Assembly: GCF_013283645.1 (NCBI RefSeq)
Contig: NZ_JABEKV010000001.1
Location: 570,699-634,698 of the forward strand
Origin: Sinorhizobium psoraleae
GTDB lineage: Bacteria > Pseudomonadota > Alphaproteobacteria > Rhizobiales > Rhizobiaceae
Length of the DNA: 64,000 nt
Direction: 5' to 3'
Under the pieces are notes generated by a model. That model was not told the origin of the DNA, made no database searches, and was given only the letters and a program-made list of their open reading frames with translations. Below, piece by piece: positions 32,767 to 41,557 of the stretch (positions are counted from its first letter, which is position 1; each line of letters opens with the position of its first letter). The position numbers and the translations under genes were made by a program.

Positions 32767-34353
32767 ATGGCCGCAACGGCAACGGCGGGTTCGATCGCGG
32801 CAAGCGCGCCCGGAGCCGAGGAGCATATGGACCCGAGACGGCTGATCGCGTTCTTCGCGATGGTCGTCGGCATGTTCATGGCGATCCTCGACATTCAGAT
32901 CGTGTCGGCCTCGCTCGCCGAAATCCAGGCTGGCCTATCGGCTGGATCGGACGAGATCGGCTGGGTGCAGACCTCTTACTTGATTGCCGAAGTCATCATG
33001 ATCCCGCTGTCGGGCACGCTTGCCCGTATCGTCTCGACACGGGTGCTGTTTTCCGTTGCCGCCGCCGGCTTCACGGCTTCCAGCGCACTCGCCGCGACCG
33101 CCACCAATATCGACCAGATGATCATCTACCGGGCGATCCAGGGCTTCATCGGCGGTGGCATGATCCCATCGGTCTTCGCCGCCGCCTTCACGATCTTCCC
33201 GCCGTCGAAGCGCAATATCGTCTCGCCAATCATCGGCCTGATCGCAACGCTCGCGCCGACCATCGGTCCTACGGTCGGCGGCTACCTGAGCCACGCCTTC
33301 TCCTGGCACTGGCTGTTTCTCGTCAACGTCATTCCCGGCATCATCGTGGCGACGCTGACCTGGACCTTCATCGATTTCGACAAGCCCGAACCGGGGCTGA
33401 TGAAGAAGTTCGACTGGTGGGGGCTCGCCTCCATGGCGATCTTCCTCGGTTCGCTCGAATATGTGCTGGAGGAGGGCAATGCCAACGACTGGTTCAATGA
33501 CGATCACATCGTCCTCGGTGCTGTCGCCACCGCGCTTGCGGCCATCGTCTTTTTCTATCGCGCCTTCAAGGTCGATTTCCCGGTGGTCGATCTGAAGGCC
33601 TTCGCCAATCGTAACTTCGCCTTCGGTTCGCTCTTTTCCTTCGTGATGGGCATCGGTCTTTACGGCCTCACCTATCTTTATCCGCTCTACCTCGGGCGCA
33701 TCCGGGGCTACGATTCGCTGATGATTGGCGAGACGATGTTTGTTTCCGGCCTCGCCATGTTCGTTACCGCGCCGATCGCCGGTGTTCTCGCCGGCCGGCT
33801 GGACCCTCGGGTGATGATGACGATCGGCTTCGCCGGCTTTGCCGCCGGCACCTGGACGATGAGCCAGTTGACCGCCGATTGGGACTTCTGGGAACTGCTC
33901 GTGCCGCAGATCCTGCGCGGCTGCTCGCTGATGCTCTGCATGGTGCCGATCAACAACATCGCGCTCGGCACGCTGCCGCCCGCCCGCATCCGCAATGCCT
34001 CCGGCCTTTACAATCTGACGCGCAATCTCGGCGGCGCCGTCGGCCTCGCCGTCATCAACACGATGCTGACGCAACGCCAGGATTTCCACTACGCCCGGCT
34101 CGCGGAGCACATCCAGTGGGGTAACCCGGAGGCGCTCGAGCGGCTCCGGAACATGGCTGCGAACTTCACCGCCAACGGCCTCGACGGTACCACGATCGCG
34201 GTCAAGCAGATGGCGGCGATGGTTCAGCAGCAAGCGGTGATCCTGTCCTTCATCGACGTGTTCCTGATCCTGACGGTCCTTTTCCTGTCACTGATCATCG
34301 GCGTCATGATGATCAGCAAGCCGCAGGGCGCCGGTCCCGGCGGCGGTCACTGA
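32767..34353 (+). CDS. emrB: EmrB-type MFS multidrug exporter (DHA2 family)
   Basis: Inner-membrane drug/proton antiporter with 528 residues and about 14 predicted helices, the DHA2 layout. VVGMFMAILDIQIVSASLAEI is the typical first helix of EmrB, and GTLARIVSTR and IGLIATLAPTIGPTVGGYLS correspond to the conserved MFS motifs A and C. The ATG at 32767 is used because GAGGAG at 32753-32758 is well spaced; a GTG at 32758 is an alternative. It is the second gene of the emrAB operon, separated from emrA by a repeat fragment. Confidence 0.92.
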   Translation: MAATATAGSIAASAPGAEEHMDPRRLIAFFAMVVGMFMAILDIQIVSASLAEIQAGLSAGSDEIGWVQTSYLIAEVIMIPLSGTLARIVSTRVLFSVAAAGFTASSALAATATNIDQMIIYRAIQGFIGGGMIPSVFAAAFTIFPPSKRNIVSPIIGLIATLAPTIGPTVGGYLSHAFSWHWLFLVNVIPGIIVATLTWTFIDFDKPEPGLMKKFDWWGLASMAIFLGSLEYVLEEGNANDWFNDDHIVLGAVATALAAIVFFYRAFKVDFPVVDLKAFANRNFAFGSLFSFVMGIGLYGLTYLYPLYLGRIRGYDSLMIGETMFVSGLAMFVTAPIAGVLAGRLDPRVMMTIGFAGFAAGTWTMSQLTADWDFWELLVPQILRGCSLMLCMVPINNIALGTLPPARIRNASGLYNLTRNLGGAVGLAVINTMLTQRQDFHYARLAEHIQWGNPEALERLRNMAANFTANGLDGTTIAVKQMAAMVQQQAVILSFIDVFLILTVLFLSLIIGVMMISKPQGAGPGGGH

Positions 34354-34371
34354 GTCACGGGAAGGCGCACT

Positions 34372-34416
34372 GCCCCTCATCATCCCGCTGCCGGTGCAAC
34401 GGGAGAGGGTAGGGGC
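34372..34416. terminator. Palindromic repeat / probable terminator after emrB
   Basis: GCCCCT and CCCG pair with CGGG and AGGGGC around an AT-poor loop; it belongs to the GCCCCTCAT class of rhizobial intergenic palindromes. It lies 18 bp past the emrB stop. No U-tract, so termination is uncertain. Confidence 0.5.
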
Positions 34417-34509
34417 AAGGCCTCCTGGCCGCAGCGAGAGCTTTACGCACTCCGAGCCTTGCTGCACACTCCTGCCCTCTCGTTTACTGGAAAGCTGAGA
34501 GGCAAGTGG

Positions 34510-35637
34510 ATGGGATCGCGCGAGCATGCCCTCGTTGGCCCGTCGAGGCGGGCGTTTCTTGCCGGTACGGCTGGCCTCGGCCTTTCCCTGATGGCAAGCG
34601 GCAGGCCCGCAAAGGCCGCGTGGCCTCCTGTCGATGCCACCTTTCTCTTCTCCAACGACGTCCACGCCTGCCTCGTTTCCACCGAAGGGCTGGCGCCGAA
34701 CTGCGAGGCGGAGGGCAAGACCGACGCCAACCTGTTGCGTCACGTGGCGGCGCTCAACGCGATTGCCGTGCAGCACTGGCCGGTGATGATCGATGGGGAG
34801 CCGAGTGGCCTCGCCGGTGCCGGGCAGAAGATAGAGCGCCCGCTCGGCCTCGTTCTCGGCGGCGACATCACCGACGATGGCGGCGGTCAGGTTCGCCAGC
34901 CGCACGAGGGACGGCAACTGCAGCAGTTCCAGAGTCGATACGAGCAGCGTCCGGGCCCGCAGCACATTCACTTTCCCGTCTATGTCGGCCTCGGGAATCA
35001 CGACCTCGACCAGGACGGTCCGCCGCCGAATGTCGACTGGTACCGCCGGGAATTGCGCGACTATGTCGAGCTTACGCACCGCCAGACCGTGTTCTACAAG
35101 CCGCCAGTGCCGGTGACAAATTATGATCCGTTGTCGGACAACTATTCCTGGGACTGGGGCGGCTTGCATCTTGTCCAATTGCAGCGTTTCGGCGGCGACG
35201 AGAACAGGGGCGCAGTAAGCGGTCTCGGCTGGCTCAAAGGGGACCTCGGGTCCTATGCCGCTGACGGCCGGCCGGTCGTGCTGTTCCAGCATTATGGCTG
35301 GGATGCGTTTTCAACGGAGGTCTGGGACACAACGGCGGAGACCTTCGACGATCAGGGGGACGGGAAGCCCCACTGGTGGAGCCCGGAGCAGCGCCAGACG
35401 TTGCTCGACGTGCTGAAAGGCTACAACGTCGTCGGCCTTTTCCATGGGCATGAACATGAGAGGGTCATGGCCTACCGCGCCGACGGGGTCGATCTCTTCA
35501 AGCCGAAGGCGGCCTTTCTCGGCGGCTTTGCCGTCGTTCGCGTCACCGACGCCTTCATGGACGTTGCTTTCGGGGAGGCTCAGGGAGAGGCCGGTCGCAT
35601 CGTTTTCACGCACGCCTTCAGCAAACGTTTCACCTGA
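34510..35637 (+). CDS. Tat-exported metallophosphoesterase
   Basis: Calcineurin-like phosphoesterase of 375 residues from ATG 34510 (GAGAGG upstream). The N-terminus has a twin-arginine signal (SRRAFLAG at residues 12-19) with likely cleavage after AKA near residue 36, so the folded enzyme is exported. Metal-ligand motifs appear in order: NDVHACL (DxH), GGDITDDG, GLGNHDLD (GNHD), FQHYGWD and FHGHEHER (GHxH). The substrate is not deducible. An in-frame ATG at 34459 would place 17 extra residues before the Tat signal and is rejected. No clear operon partner. Confidence 0.85.
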   Translation: MGSREHALVGPSRRAFLAGTAGLGLSLMASGRPAKAAWPPVDATFLFSNDVHACLVSTEGLAPNCEAEGKTDANLLRHVAALNAIAVQHWPVMIDGEPSGLAGAGQKIERPLGLVLGGDITDDGGGQVRQPHEGRQLQQFQSRYEQRPGPQHIHFPVYVGLGNHDLDQDGPPPNVDWYRRELRDYVELTHRQTVFYKPPVPVTNYDPLSDNYSWDWGGLHLVQLQRFGGDENRGAVSGLGWLKGDLGSYAADGRPVVLFQHYGWDAFSTEVWDTTAETFDDQGDGKPHWWSPEQRQTLLDVLKGYNVVGLFHGHEHERVMAYRADGVDLFKPKAAFLGGFAVVRVTDAFMDVAFGEAQGEAGRIVFTHAFSKRFT

Positions 35638-35649
35638 AAAAACCTCAGC

Positions 35650-35677
35650 CGGAAGATGGCGGATCCGGTTTCTTCCG
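35650..35677. terminator. Hairpin after the phosphoesterase gene
   Basis: CGGAAGA...TCTTCCG, perfect 7-base arms with a 14-base loop, starting 12 bp after the stop codon. No U-tract follows, so it may be a transcript-stabilising or weak termination structure. Confidence 0.4.
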
Positions 35678-35691
35678 CGGCGGCGACATTT

Positions 35692-35709
35692 TTGATTTAC
35701 GTACATCAA
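35692..35709. promoter_or_regulatory. LacI-type operator candidate
   Basis: TTGATTTACGTACATCAA is an 18-base palindrome with a single mismatched pair and a central CG, the size and symmetry of LacI/GalR operators. It lies 35 bp upstream of the LacI-family gene, which suggests autoregulation. Confidence 0.55.
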
Positions 35710-35743
35710 GATTTCCTCTAAGGGGTTCCCCGGGGAGGAAGAG

Positions 35744-36781
35744 ATGCGACCAACGGTTCACGATATCGCCGCAAAAGCGGGCGTCAGCCTGGCGACCGTC
35801 GACCGGGTGCTGAACAACCGCCCCGGTGTCAGGAGCGTCACACGTGACAAGGTCGAGCGCGCGATTGTCACGCTCGGCTATGTACGCGATGTCGCTGCCG
35901 CCAATCTCGCGAAAGGTCGCAACTACCCCTTCGTATTCATCCTGCCGGCAGGCGATAATTCGTTCATGCGCGGACTCGAGGGCGAGGTGCGTGCTGCAAT
36001 GGCGCGTTCCGCTTCGGAGCGAACGCAGATCACCATTCTTCCCGTTCCGGCCTTTGACGCGCAGGCCCTCGTGCAGGCGCTGTCGGATGCGCATCAGCGC
36101 CGGCCGGCCGGGGTGGCCGTCGTCGCCGTCGATGCCCCCGAGGTGGCCGAAGCGGTGAAGCAACTGCGGGACGACGGCATCGCGGTTGTAACGCTCGTGT
36201 CGGACCTGCCGGGATCGGGACGCGATCATTTTGCCGGCGTCGACAATATTGCGGCAGGGCGCACAGCCGGCACCCTGATGGGCCGCTTTACCTGTGGTCG
36301 TGCGGGTCCGATCGCCATGCTGGCGGGCTCGATGCTGGTGCGCGACCATCGCGACCGGCTGGAGGGCTTTACCGCCGTCATGGCCGAGGAGTTTCCGGCG
36401 CGCCGGCTGCTCCCGGTGATCGAAGGGCAGGACGATCCGGTCCTCGTCGAAAAGCTCGTGCACGCGCTCGTCGAGCGCGAGCCTGATCTGGCGGGCATCT
36501 ACAGCCTCGGTGCCGGCAATCGCGGTCTCATCGCCGCACTCGATAAGACCGGCAAGAGCAAGATGGTCTGCGCGATCGCCCACGAACTGACGTCGCACAA
36601 CCGCGCCGCGCTTCGTTCCGGGACGATCGATGCCGTGCTCAATCAGGACGCTGGCCATGAGGTGAGAAGCGCGATCCGCGTTCTGAAGGCCAGGGCCGAC
36701 GGGCTTGCCGTGATCGAGGCGCAGGAACGCATACGCATCGACATTTTCCTGAAGGACAACCTGCCGATCGAGCAGGCATAG
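35744..36781 (+). CDS. LacI-family transcriptional regulator of the xylose region
   Basis: DNA-binding repressor of 345 residues. The N-terminal helix-turn-helix with hinge (residues 4-60: TVHDIAAKAGVSLATVDRVLNN) is followed by a periplasmic-binding-protein-like sugar domain (type 1) with DHFAGVDNIAAGRTAG and GSMLVRDHRDRLEGF. It lies 10 bp upstream of xylB in the same direction, so it probably controls, and is co-transcribed with, xylulose metabolism. A palindrome upstream (35692-35709) is a likely operator. The effector sugar is inferred from context only. Confidence 0.9.
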   Translation: MRPTVHDIAAKAGVSLATVDRVLNNRPGVRSVTRDKVERAIVTLGYVRDVAAANLAKGRNYPFVFILPAGDNSFMRGLEGEVRAAMARSASERTQITILPVPAFDAQALVQALSDAHQRRPAGVAVVAVDAPEVAEAVKQLRDDGIAVVTLVSDLPGSGRDHFAGVDNIAAGRTAGTLMGRFTCGRAGPIAMLAGSMLVRDHRDRLEGFTAVMAEEFPARRLLPVIEGQDDPVLVEKLVHALVEREPDLAGIYSLGAGNRGLIAALDKTGKSKMVCAIAHELTSHNRAALRSGTIDAVLNQDAGHEVRSAIRVLKARADGLAVIEAQERIRIDIFLKDNLPIEQA

Positions 36782-36791
36782 GAGGACACCC

Positions 36792-38246
36792 ATGTATCTC
36801 GGACTGGATCTCGGCACGTCCGGTGTCAAGGCGATGCTGATCGACGGCGAGCAGAAGATCATCGGCTCGGCATCGGGCGCGCTCGACGTTTCGCGGCCGC
36901 ATCCCGGCTGGTCGGAACAGGATCCGGCGGAGTGGATCCGCGCCACCGAGGAGGCGATCGCCGGCCTCAGGACGGCCCATCCGGATGCGCTTGCGGCCGT
37001 CCGCGGTATCGGCCTCTCCGGGCAGATGCACGGCGCGACGCTGCTCGATGACCACGACGCGGTGCTTCGTCCGTGCATTCTGTGGAACGATACCCGCAGC
37101 TTCCGTCAGGCTGCGGTACTCGACAGCGATCCGCAATTCCGCGCGCTGACGGGCAATATCGTCTTTCCGGGGTTCACCGCGCCGAAGCTCGCCTGGGTGC
37201 GCGAGAACGAGCCCGAGATTTTCGCCAAAGTGCGCTGGGTCCTGCTCCCCAAGGATTATCTCCGCCTGTGGCTGACCGGCGAACATATCTCGGAAATGTC
37301 CGATTCCGCCGGCACATCCTGGCTCGACACGGGCAAGCGCAAATGGTCGGAGAGCCTGCTGGCGGCGACCCATCTCGAAGAACGGCAGATGCCGGACCTC
37401 GTCGAAGGCACGGACCGCGCCGGCACGGTCAGGCCGGAGCTTGCGAGCCGCTGGGGCATGGGCGCAGGCGTCGTCGTTGCCGGCGGCGCCGGCGACAACG
37501 CGGCCTCGGCCTGCGGCATGGGTACGGTCGGTGAGGGGCAGGCCTTTGTGTCGCTCGGCACCTCCGGCGTGCTCTTCGCCGCCAATGCCAGCTACCTTCC
37601 CAATCCGGGAAGCGCAGTCCATGCCTTCTGCCATGCGCTCCCGAACACCTGGCACCAGATGGGCGTCATCCTCTCGGCGACCGATGCACTCAATTGGCAT
37701 TCGGGGGTCACCGGTAAGAGTGCTGCAGAGCTTGCCGGCGAACTTGGCGACGTCTTGAAAGCGCCCGGTTCCGTCACTTTCCTTCCCTATCTTTCCGGCG
37801 AGCGCACGCCCCACAATGATGCGTCTATCCGCGGCGCCTTTGCGGGACTCGGCCACGAGAGCTCGCGTGCAGTGCTGACGCAGGCGGTCATCGAAGGCGT
37901 CTCCTTCGCCATCCGCGACAGCCTGGAGGCGCTCCGCGCGGCCGGCACGACGCTTCAGCGCGTGACCGCGATCGGCGGCGGTTCGCGCTCACGCTACTGG
38001 CTGAAGTCGATCGCAACGGCGCTCAACCTGCCGGTCGACCTGCCGGCGGACGGCGATTTCGGCGCGGCTTTCGGCGCTGCACGGCTTGGTCTCATCGCCG
38101 CGACCGGCGCCGATCCTGTCGCAACCTGCTTTGCACCGGCAACGGCCGAAACCATCGCGCCGGAAGCGTCGTTGGTTTCGGCCTATGAGGATGCCTATCA
38201 GCGTTATCGTCGCCTCTATCCGGCGATCAGGGATGCGACGCTATGA
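36792..38246 (+). CDS. xylB: Xylulokinase
   Basis: Phosphorylates D-xylulose to xylulose 5-phosphate for the pentose phosphate pathway. It has 484 residues, FGGY-kinase fold: the ATPase start LGLDLGTSGVKAMLID, GLSGQMHGATLLD with the catalytic-region residues, WNDTRS, and FLPYLSGERTPHND followed by IGGGSRSRYW in the nucleotide-binding half. These residues favour xylulokinase over glycerol or ribulose kinases, and xylA lies close downstream. GGAGGA at 36781-36786 sits 5 bp before the ATG. Confidence 0.95.
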   Translation: MYLGLDLGTSGVKAMLIDGEQKIIGSASGALDVSRPHPGWSEQDPAEWIRATEEAIAGLRTAHPDALAAVRGIGLSGQMHGATLLDDHDAVLRPCILWNDTRSFRQAAVLDSDPQFRALTGNIVFPGFTAPKLAWVRENEPEIFAKVRWVLLPKDYLRLWLTGEHISEMSDSAGTSWLDTGKRKWSESLLAATHLEERQMPDLVEGTDRAGTVRPELASRWGMGAGVVVAGGAGDNAASACGMGTVGEGQAFVSLGTSGVLFAANASYLPNPGSAVHAFCHALPNTWHQMGVILSATDALNWHSGVTGKSAAELAGELGDVLKAPGSVTFLPYLSGERTPHNDASIRGAFAGLGHESSRAVLTQAVIEGVSFAIRDSLEALRAAGTTLQRVTAIGGGSRSRYWLKSIATALNLPVDLPADGDFGAAFGAARLGLIAATGADPVATCFAPATAETIAPEASLVSAYEDAYQRYRRLYPAIRDATL

Positions 38247-38272
38247 TCAGCCGCGGCGCACCCGACCGTCGC

Positions 38273-38632
38273 CTATTGCGCCGGGATCTTGTCGAGGAAG
38301 CCGGTCACTTGCTTCAAGCGACCGCCTTCGATAAGGCCGAAATCCGTGCCCTCGATAACGGAGGTTCCGTTCGGCCCGAGCGTCCAGCTAAAACGGATCG
38401 TGTCGGAGAACCCGTCCGGCTTGCCCCTGAGGGCGAAGCGGAAGCCGGGGAACTGGTGCTGCACACCGGCAATCAGCGTGTTGATCGCCTCGTGGCCCTC
38501 GCCCTGCATAACCGGGTCGCGGTAGCCGATCTCCGGCGTGAACGCCCTTCCGATCAGAGTGCCGCGTCTTACGGCATCGGTCTCGTTCCAGGCGGCAATA
38601 TAGGCTTCGGCAATGTGATCGAGGTCGTGCAT
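38273..38632 (-). CDS. SnoaL-like/NTF2-fold protein of unknown role
   Basis: Small cytoplasmic protein of 119 residues from ATG 38632 with a SnoaL-like cone-shaped fold pattern ([18 protein letters not shown], then [15 protein letters not shown]). Such proteins can be isomerases, hydrolases or orphan binding proteins, and the substrate is not evident. It lies antisense between xylB and xylA, converging on xylB (26-bp gap) and diverging from xylA (133-bp shared region), so it is expressed separately from the xylose genes. A longer frame to 38827 overlaps xylA and is rejected. Confidence 0.8.
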   Translation of the reverse strand: MHDLDHIAEAYIAAWNETDAVRRGTLIGRAFTPEIGYRDPVMQGEGHEAINTLIAGVQHQFPGFRFALRGKPDGFSDTIRFSWTLGPNGTSVIEGTDFGLIEGGRLKQVTGFLDKIPAQ

Positions 38633-38765
38633 CGGAATTTTCCCTTCGGTTTGCGTTTCGATGTGCCGACTGTCGGCGATCGAGGGAATGAAACCAATTA
38701 CCTTCCACGTAATGGCCGGGGCCGCTTGGCGCCGGCGATCCATCATCCATGAGAGGAGCAAGATC

Positions 38766-40076
38766 GTGAGCACGGGATTTTTCGGCGATATCGCCAAGAT
38801 CAAATATGAGGGACCGGAGAGCACCAATCCGCTCGCCTTCCGCCATTACAATCCGGACGAAATCGTTCTCGGCAAGCGGATGGAGGACCATCTTCGCTTT
38901 GCGGTCGCCTATTGGCACACCTTCGTCTGGCCGGGCGGCGATCCCTTCGGCGGTCAAACCTTTGAGCGGCCCTGGTTCAAGGACACGATGGATGCCGCGA
39001 AGCTGAAGGCCGACGTCGCATTCGAACTCTTCCAACTCCTCGGCGTGCCGTTCTACTGCTTCCACGACGCGGATGTGCGTCCGGAGGGGAGAAACTTCGC
39101 CGAGAACACCAGCAACCTCAACGAGATCGTCGACTATTTCGCCAAGAAGCAGGCCGAGACCGGCGTCAAGCTGCTCTGGGGTACGGCGAACCTCTTCTCG
39201 AACCGGCGCTACATGTCGGGTGCGGCAACCAATCCGGATCCGGACGTTTTTGCCTTTGCCGCAGCAACGGTGAAGACCTGCATCGACGCGACGCAGAAGC
39301 TTGGCGGCGAAAACTACGTTCTCTGGGGCGGACGCGAAGGCTACGAGACCCTGCTCAACACCGACCTCAAGCGCGAACTCGACCAGCTCGGCCGCTTCGT
39401 CAATCTTGTGGTCGAGTACAAGCACAAGATCGGTTTCAAGGGTGCGATCCTGATCGAGCCGAAGCCGCAGGAGCCGACCAAGCACCAGTACGACTTCGAC
39501 GTCGCAACGGTCTATGGCTTCCTCAAGAAGTACGGTCTCGAGAACGAGGTGAAGGTCAACATCGAGCAGGGCCATGCCATTCTCGCCGGCCACTCTTTCG
39601 AGCATGAGCTGGCGCTCGCCAACGCGCTCGGCATCTTCGGTTCGATCGATATGAACCGCAACGACTATCAGTCCGGCTGGGATACCGACCAGTTCCCGAA
39701 CAACGTTCCGGAAATGGCGCTTGCTTACTACCACGTGCTTGCAGGCGGCGGCTTCAAGACCGGCGGCACCAATTTCGACGCGAAACTGCGCCGCCAGTCG
39801 ATCGACCCGGAAGACCTCTTGATCGGCCATATCGGCGGCATGGATTGCTGCGCGCGCGGTCTCAAGGCGGCGGCGAAGATGATCGAGGACAAGGCGCTTT
39901 CGGCTCCGCTCGACAAGCGCTATGCCGGCTGGAACGTGCCGGAGGCGAAGAAGATGCTCGAGGGCGGCTTCTCGCTGGAGGAGATCGAGGCCTGGGTGCG
40001 TAAGGCCGACCTCAATCCGCAGCCGAAGTCAGGCAAGCAGGAACTCTTGGAGAACGTGGTCAACCGCTACGTCTGA
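38766..40076 (+). CDS. xylA: Xylose isomerase
   Basis: Interconverts D-xylose and D-xylulose (and glucose/fructose), needing two divalent metals. The GTG at 38766, preceded by AGAGGAG, gives 436 residues, the usual group II length. [16 protein letters not shown] catalytic histidine block ([12 protein letters not shown]), [25 protein letters not shown] and WDTDQFPN are the standard metal and substrate motifs. Upstream in-frame codons from 38661 are not family-like. Separated from xylB by an antisense gene, so it probably has its own promoter at 38633-38765, where ATTAC-N7-GTAAT (38697-38713) forms a small dyad. Confidence 0.95.
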   Translation: MSTGFFGDIAKIKYEGPESTNPLAFRHYNPDEIVLGKRMEDHLRFAVAYWHTFVWPGGDPFGGQTFERPWFKDTMDAAKLKADVAFELFQLLGVPFYCFHDADVRPEGRNFAENTSNLNEIVDYFAKKQAETGVKLLWGTANLFSNRRYMSGAATNPDPDVFAFAAATVKTCIDATQKLGGENYVLWGGREGYETLLNTDLKRELDQLGRFVNLVVEYKHKIGFKGAILIEPKPQEPTKHQYDFDVATVYGFLKKYGLENEVKVNIEQGHAILAGHSFEHELALANALGIFGSIDMNRNDYQSGWDTDQFPNNVPEMALAYYHVLAGGGFKTGGTNFDAKLRRQSIDPEDLLIGHIGGMDCCARGLKAAAKMIEDKALSAPLDKRYAGWNVPEAKKMLEGGFSLEEIEAWVRKADLNPQPKSGKQELLENVVNRYV

Positions 40077-40090
40077 TCGCTGCGAGTGAT

Positions 40091-40114
40091 GGGCGCTCCC
40101 GTCACAGGGCGCCC
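40091..40114 (+). terminator. Weak terminator hairpin after xylA
   Basis: GGGCGC...GCGCCC stem, 15 bp after the xylA stop, without a clear T-run. The remaining bases to 40332 show no gene. Confidence 0.35.
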
Positions 40115-40332
40115 GTCGTTCACTCCAAAACATGGCCATGCGTTTTGGCGAGGACCGAAAATGCGACTTGCATGATAGGTAGAAGCGGGATTGCCCCTCG
40201 TGAAAAATCTGTTAGCTTCTGCCTCCTGCAACGTTTCAGGTCTATCAGCTATCGCGAAAATTGGGTGCAGCCGCACCTTTTCCAGAAACCGGTCGCACAG
40301 GCCGGAATCGTGATCTAGGGAGGAAAATCGGG

Positions 40333-41385
40333 ATGAAGACCATCAAGGGCCCAGGGCTTTTTCTTGCGCAGTTCGCCGGTGACACGGCTCCGTTCAATTC
40401 CTGGGACTCGATCACCAAATGGGCCGCCGACTGCGGCTACAAGGGCGTGCAGATTCCAAGCTGGGACGGGCGGCTGTTCGACCTGAAGAAGGCTGCGGAG
40501 TCCAAGACCTACTGCGACGAGGTCGCCGGGAAAGCGCGTGACAACGGCGTCGAGATCACCGAGCTTTCGACCCATCTGCAGGGCCAGCTCGTCGCGGTGC
40601 ATCCGGCGTACGACGAGGCCTTCGACGGCTTCGCCGCGCCGGAAGTACGCGGCAATCCGAAGGCGCGCCAGCAATGGGCGGTGGAGCAGGTGAAAATGGC
40701 GCTGACGGCGTCGCGCAATCTCGGCCTGAATGCCATGGCAAGCTTCTCCGGGGCGCTCGCCTGGCCCTTCGTCTATCCCTGGCCACAGCGTCCCGCGGGC
40801 CTCGTGGAAACCGCCTTCGACGAGCTTGCCAGGCGATGGAAGCCGATCCTCGATCATGCCGAGGATTGCGGCGTCGATGTCTGCTACGAAATCCATCCGG
40901 GCGAAGACCTGCACGACGGCATCACCTACGAGATGTTCCTGGAACGCACCGGCAACCACGCCCGTGCCTGCATGCTCTACGATCCGTCACACTACGTGCT
41001 GCAGTGCCTGGACTATCTCGACAATATCGACATCTACAAGGACCGGATCCGGATGTTCCACGTCAAGGACGCGGAGTTCAACCCGACCGGCCGGCAGGGT
41101 GTCTATGGCGGCTATCAGAGCTGGGTGAACCGCGCTGGTCGCTTCCGCTCGCTTGGTGACGGCCAGGTCGATTTCGGCGCCGTTTTCTCGAAGATGGCCG
41201 CCAATGATTTTGCCGGCTGGGCCGTCGTCGAGTGGGAGTGCTGCCTGAAGCATCCGGAAGACGGCGCACGGGAAGGCGCCGAGTTCGTCAAGGCGCACAT
41301 CATCCGCGTCACCGAAAAGGCCTTCGACGATTTCGCCGACAGCGGAACCGACGAGGCAGCGAACCGGCGGATGCTGGGTATTTGA
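40333..41385 (+). CDS. Sugar-phosphate isomerase/epimerase-type TIM-barrel protein
   Basis: Xylose-isomerase-like TIM-barrel (AP endonuclease family 2 superfamily), 350 residues from ATG 40333. Probable metal ligands occur in EIHPGEDLHDG, YDPSHYVLQCLDY, MFHVKDAEFNPTG and VVEWECCLKHPEDGA, the usual Glu-Asp-His-Glu set. No signal peptide. Relatives act as epimerases, isomerases or lyases on sugars and inositols, and some process 3-keto-glycosides together with Gfo/Idh dehydrogenases. The next gene is such a dehydrogenase, then a GH1 glycosidase, so a role in glycoside breakdown is inferred. The exact reaction is unknown. Confidence 0.85.
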   Translation: MKTIKGPGLFLAQFAGDTAPFNSWDSITKWAADCGYKGVQIPSWDGRLFDLKKAAESKTYCDEVAGKARDNGVEITELSTHLQGQLVAVHPAYDEAFDGFAAPEVRGNPKARQQWAVEQVKMALTASRNLGLNAMASFSGALAWPFVYPWPQRPAGLVETAFDELARRWKPILDHAEDCGVDVCYEIHPGEDLHDGITYEMFLERTGNHARACMLYDPSHYVLQCLDYLDNIDIYKDRIRMFHVKDAEFNPTGRQGVYGGYQSWVNRAGRFRSLGDGQVDFGAVFSKMAANDFAGWAVVEWECCLKHPEDGAREGAEFVKAHIIRVTEKAFDDFADSGTDEAANRRMLGI

Positions 41386-41391
41386 TCCTCA

Positions 41392-41521
41392 GCCCCATCA
41401 CCCTGACCCTCTCCCCGCGCGCGGGGAGAGGGAACTTGCCCCACCTTCCGCTGCGGCAAGGGGAGGCGCCGCTACGAGTCCCTTCTCCCCGAGAGAAGGT
41501 GCGGGGAGGCGGATGAGGGGC
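41392..41521. repeat. GC-rich palindromic intergenic repeat
   Basis: Bounded by GCCCCATCA and GATGAGGGGC-type ends and containing a perfect 26-bp palindrome at 41407-41432 (CCCTCTCCCCGCG mirrored). A related element occupies 60521-60664. It lies 6 bp after the isomerase stop and fills most of the gap to the next gene. Confidence 0.85.
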
Positions 41522-41557
41522 AATTCCACCGCAAACATTTCAGGAGAGGAAAACAGA

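Noticed and set aside
41392..41521. CRISPR-like or transposon terminal repeats at the GC-rich palindromes (also 60521-60664)
   Set aside because: Each is a single palindromic unit without regular spacers, target duplications or a transposase; they match intergenic palindrome repeats better.
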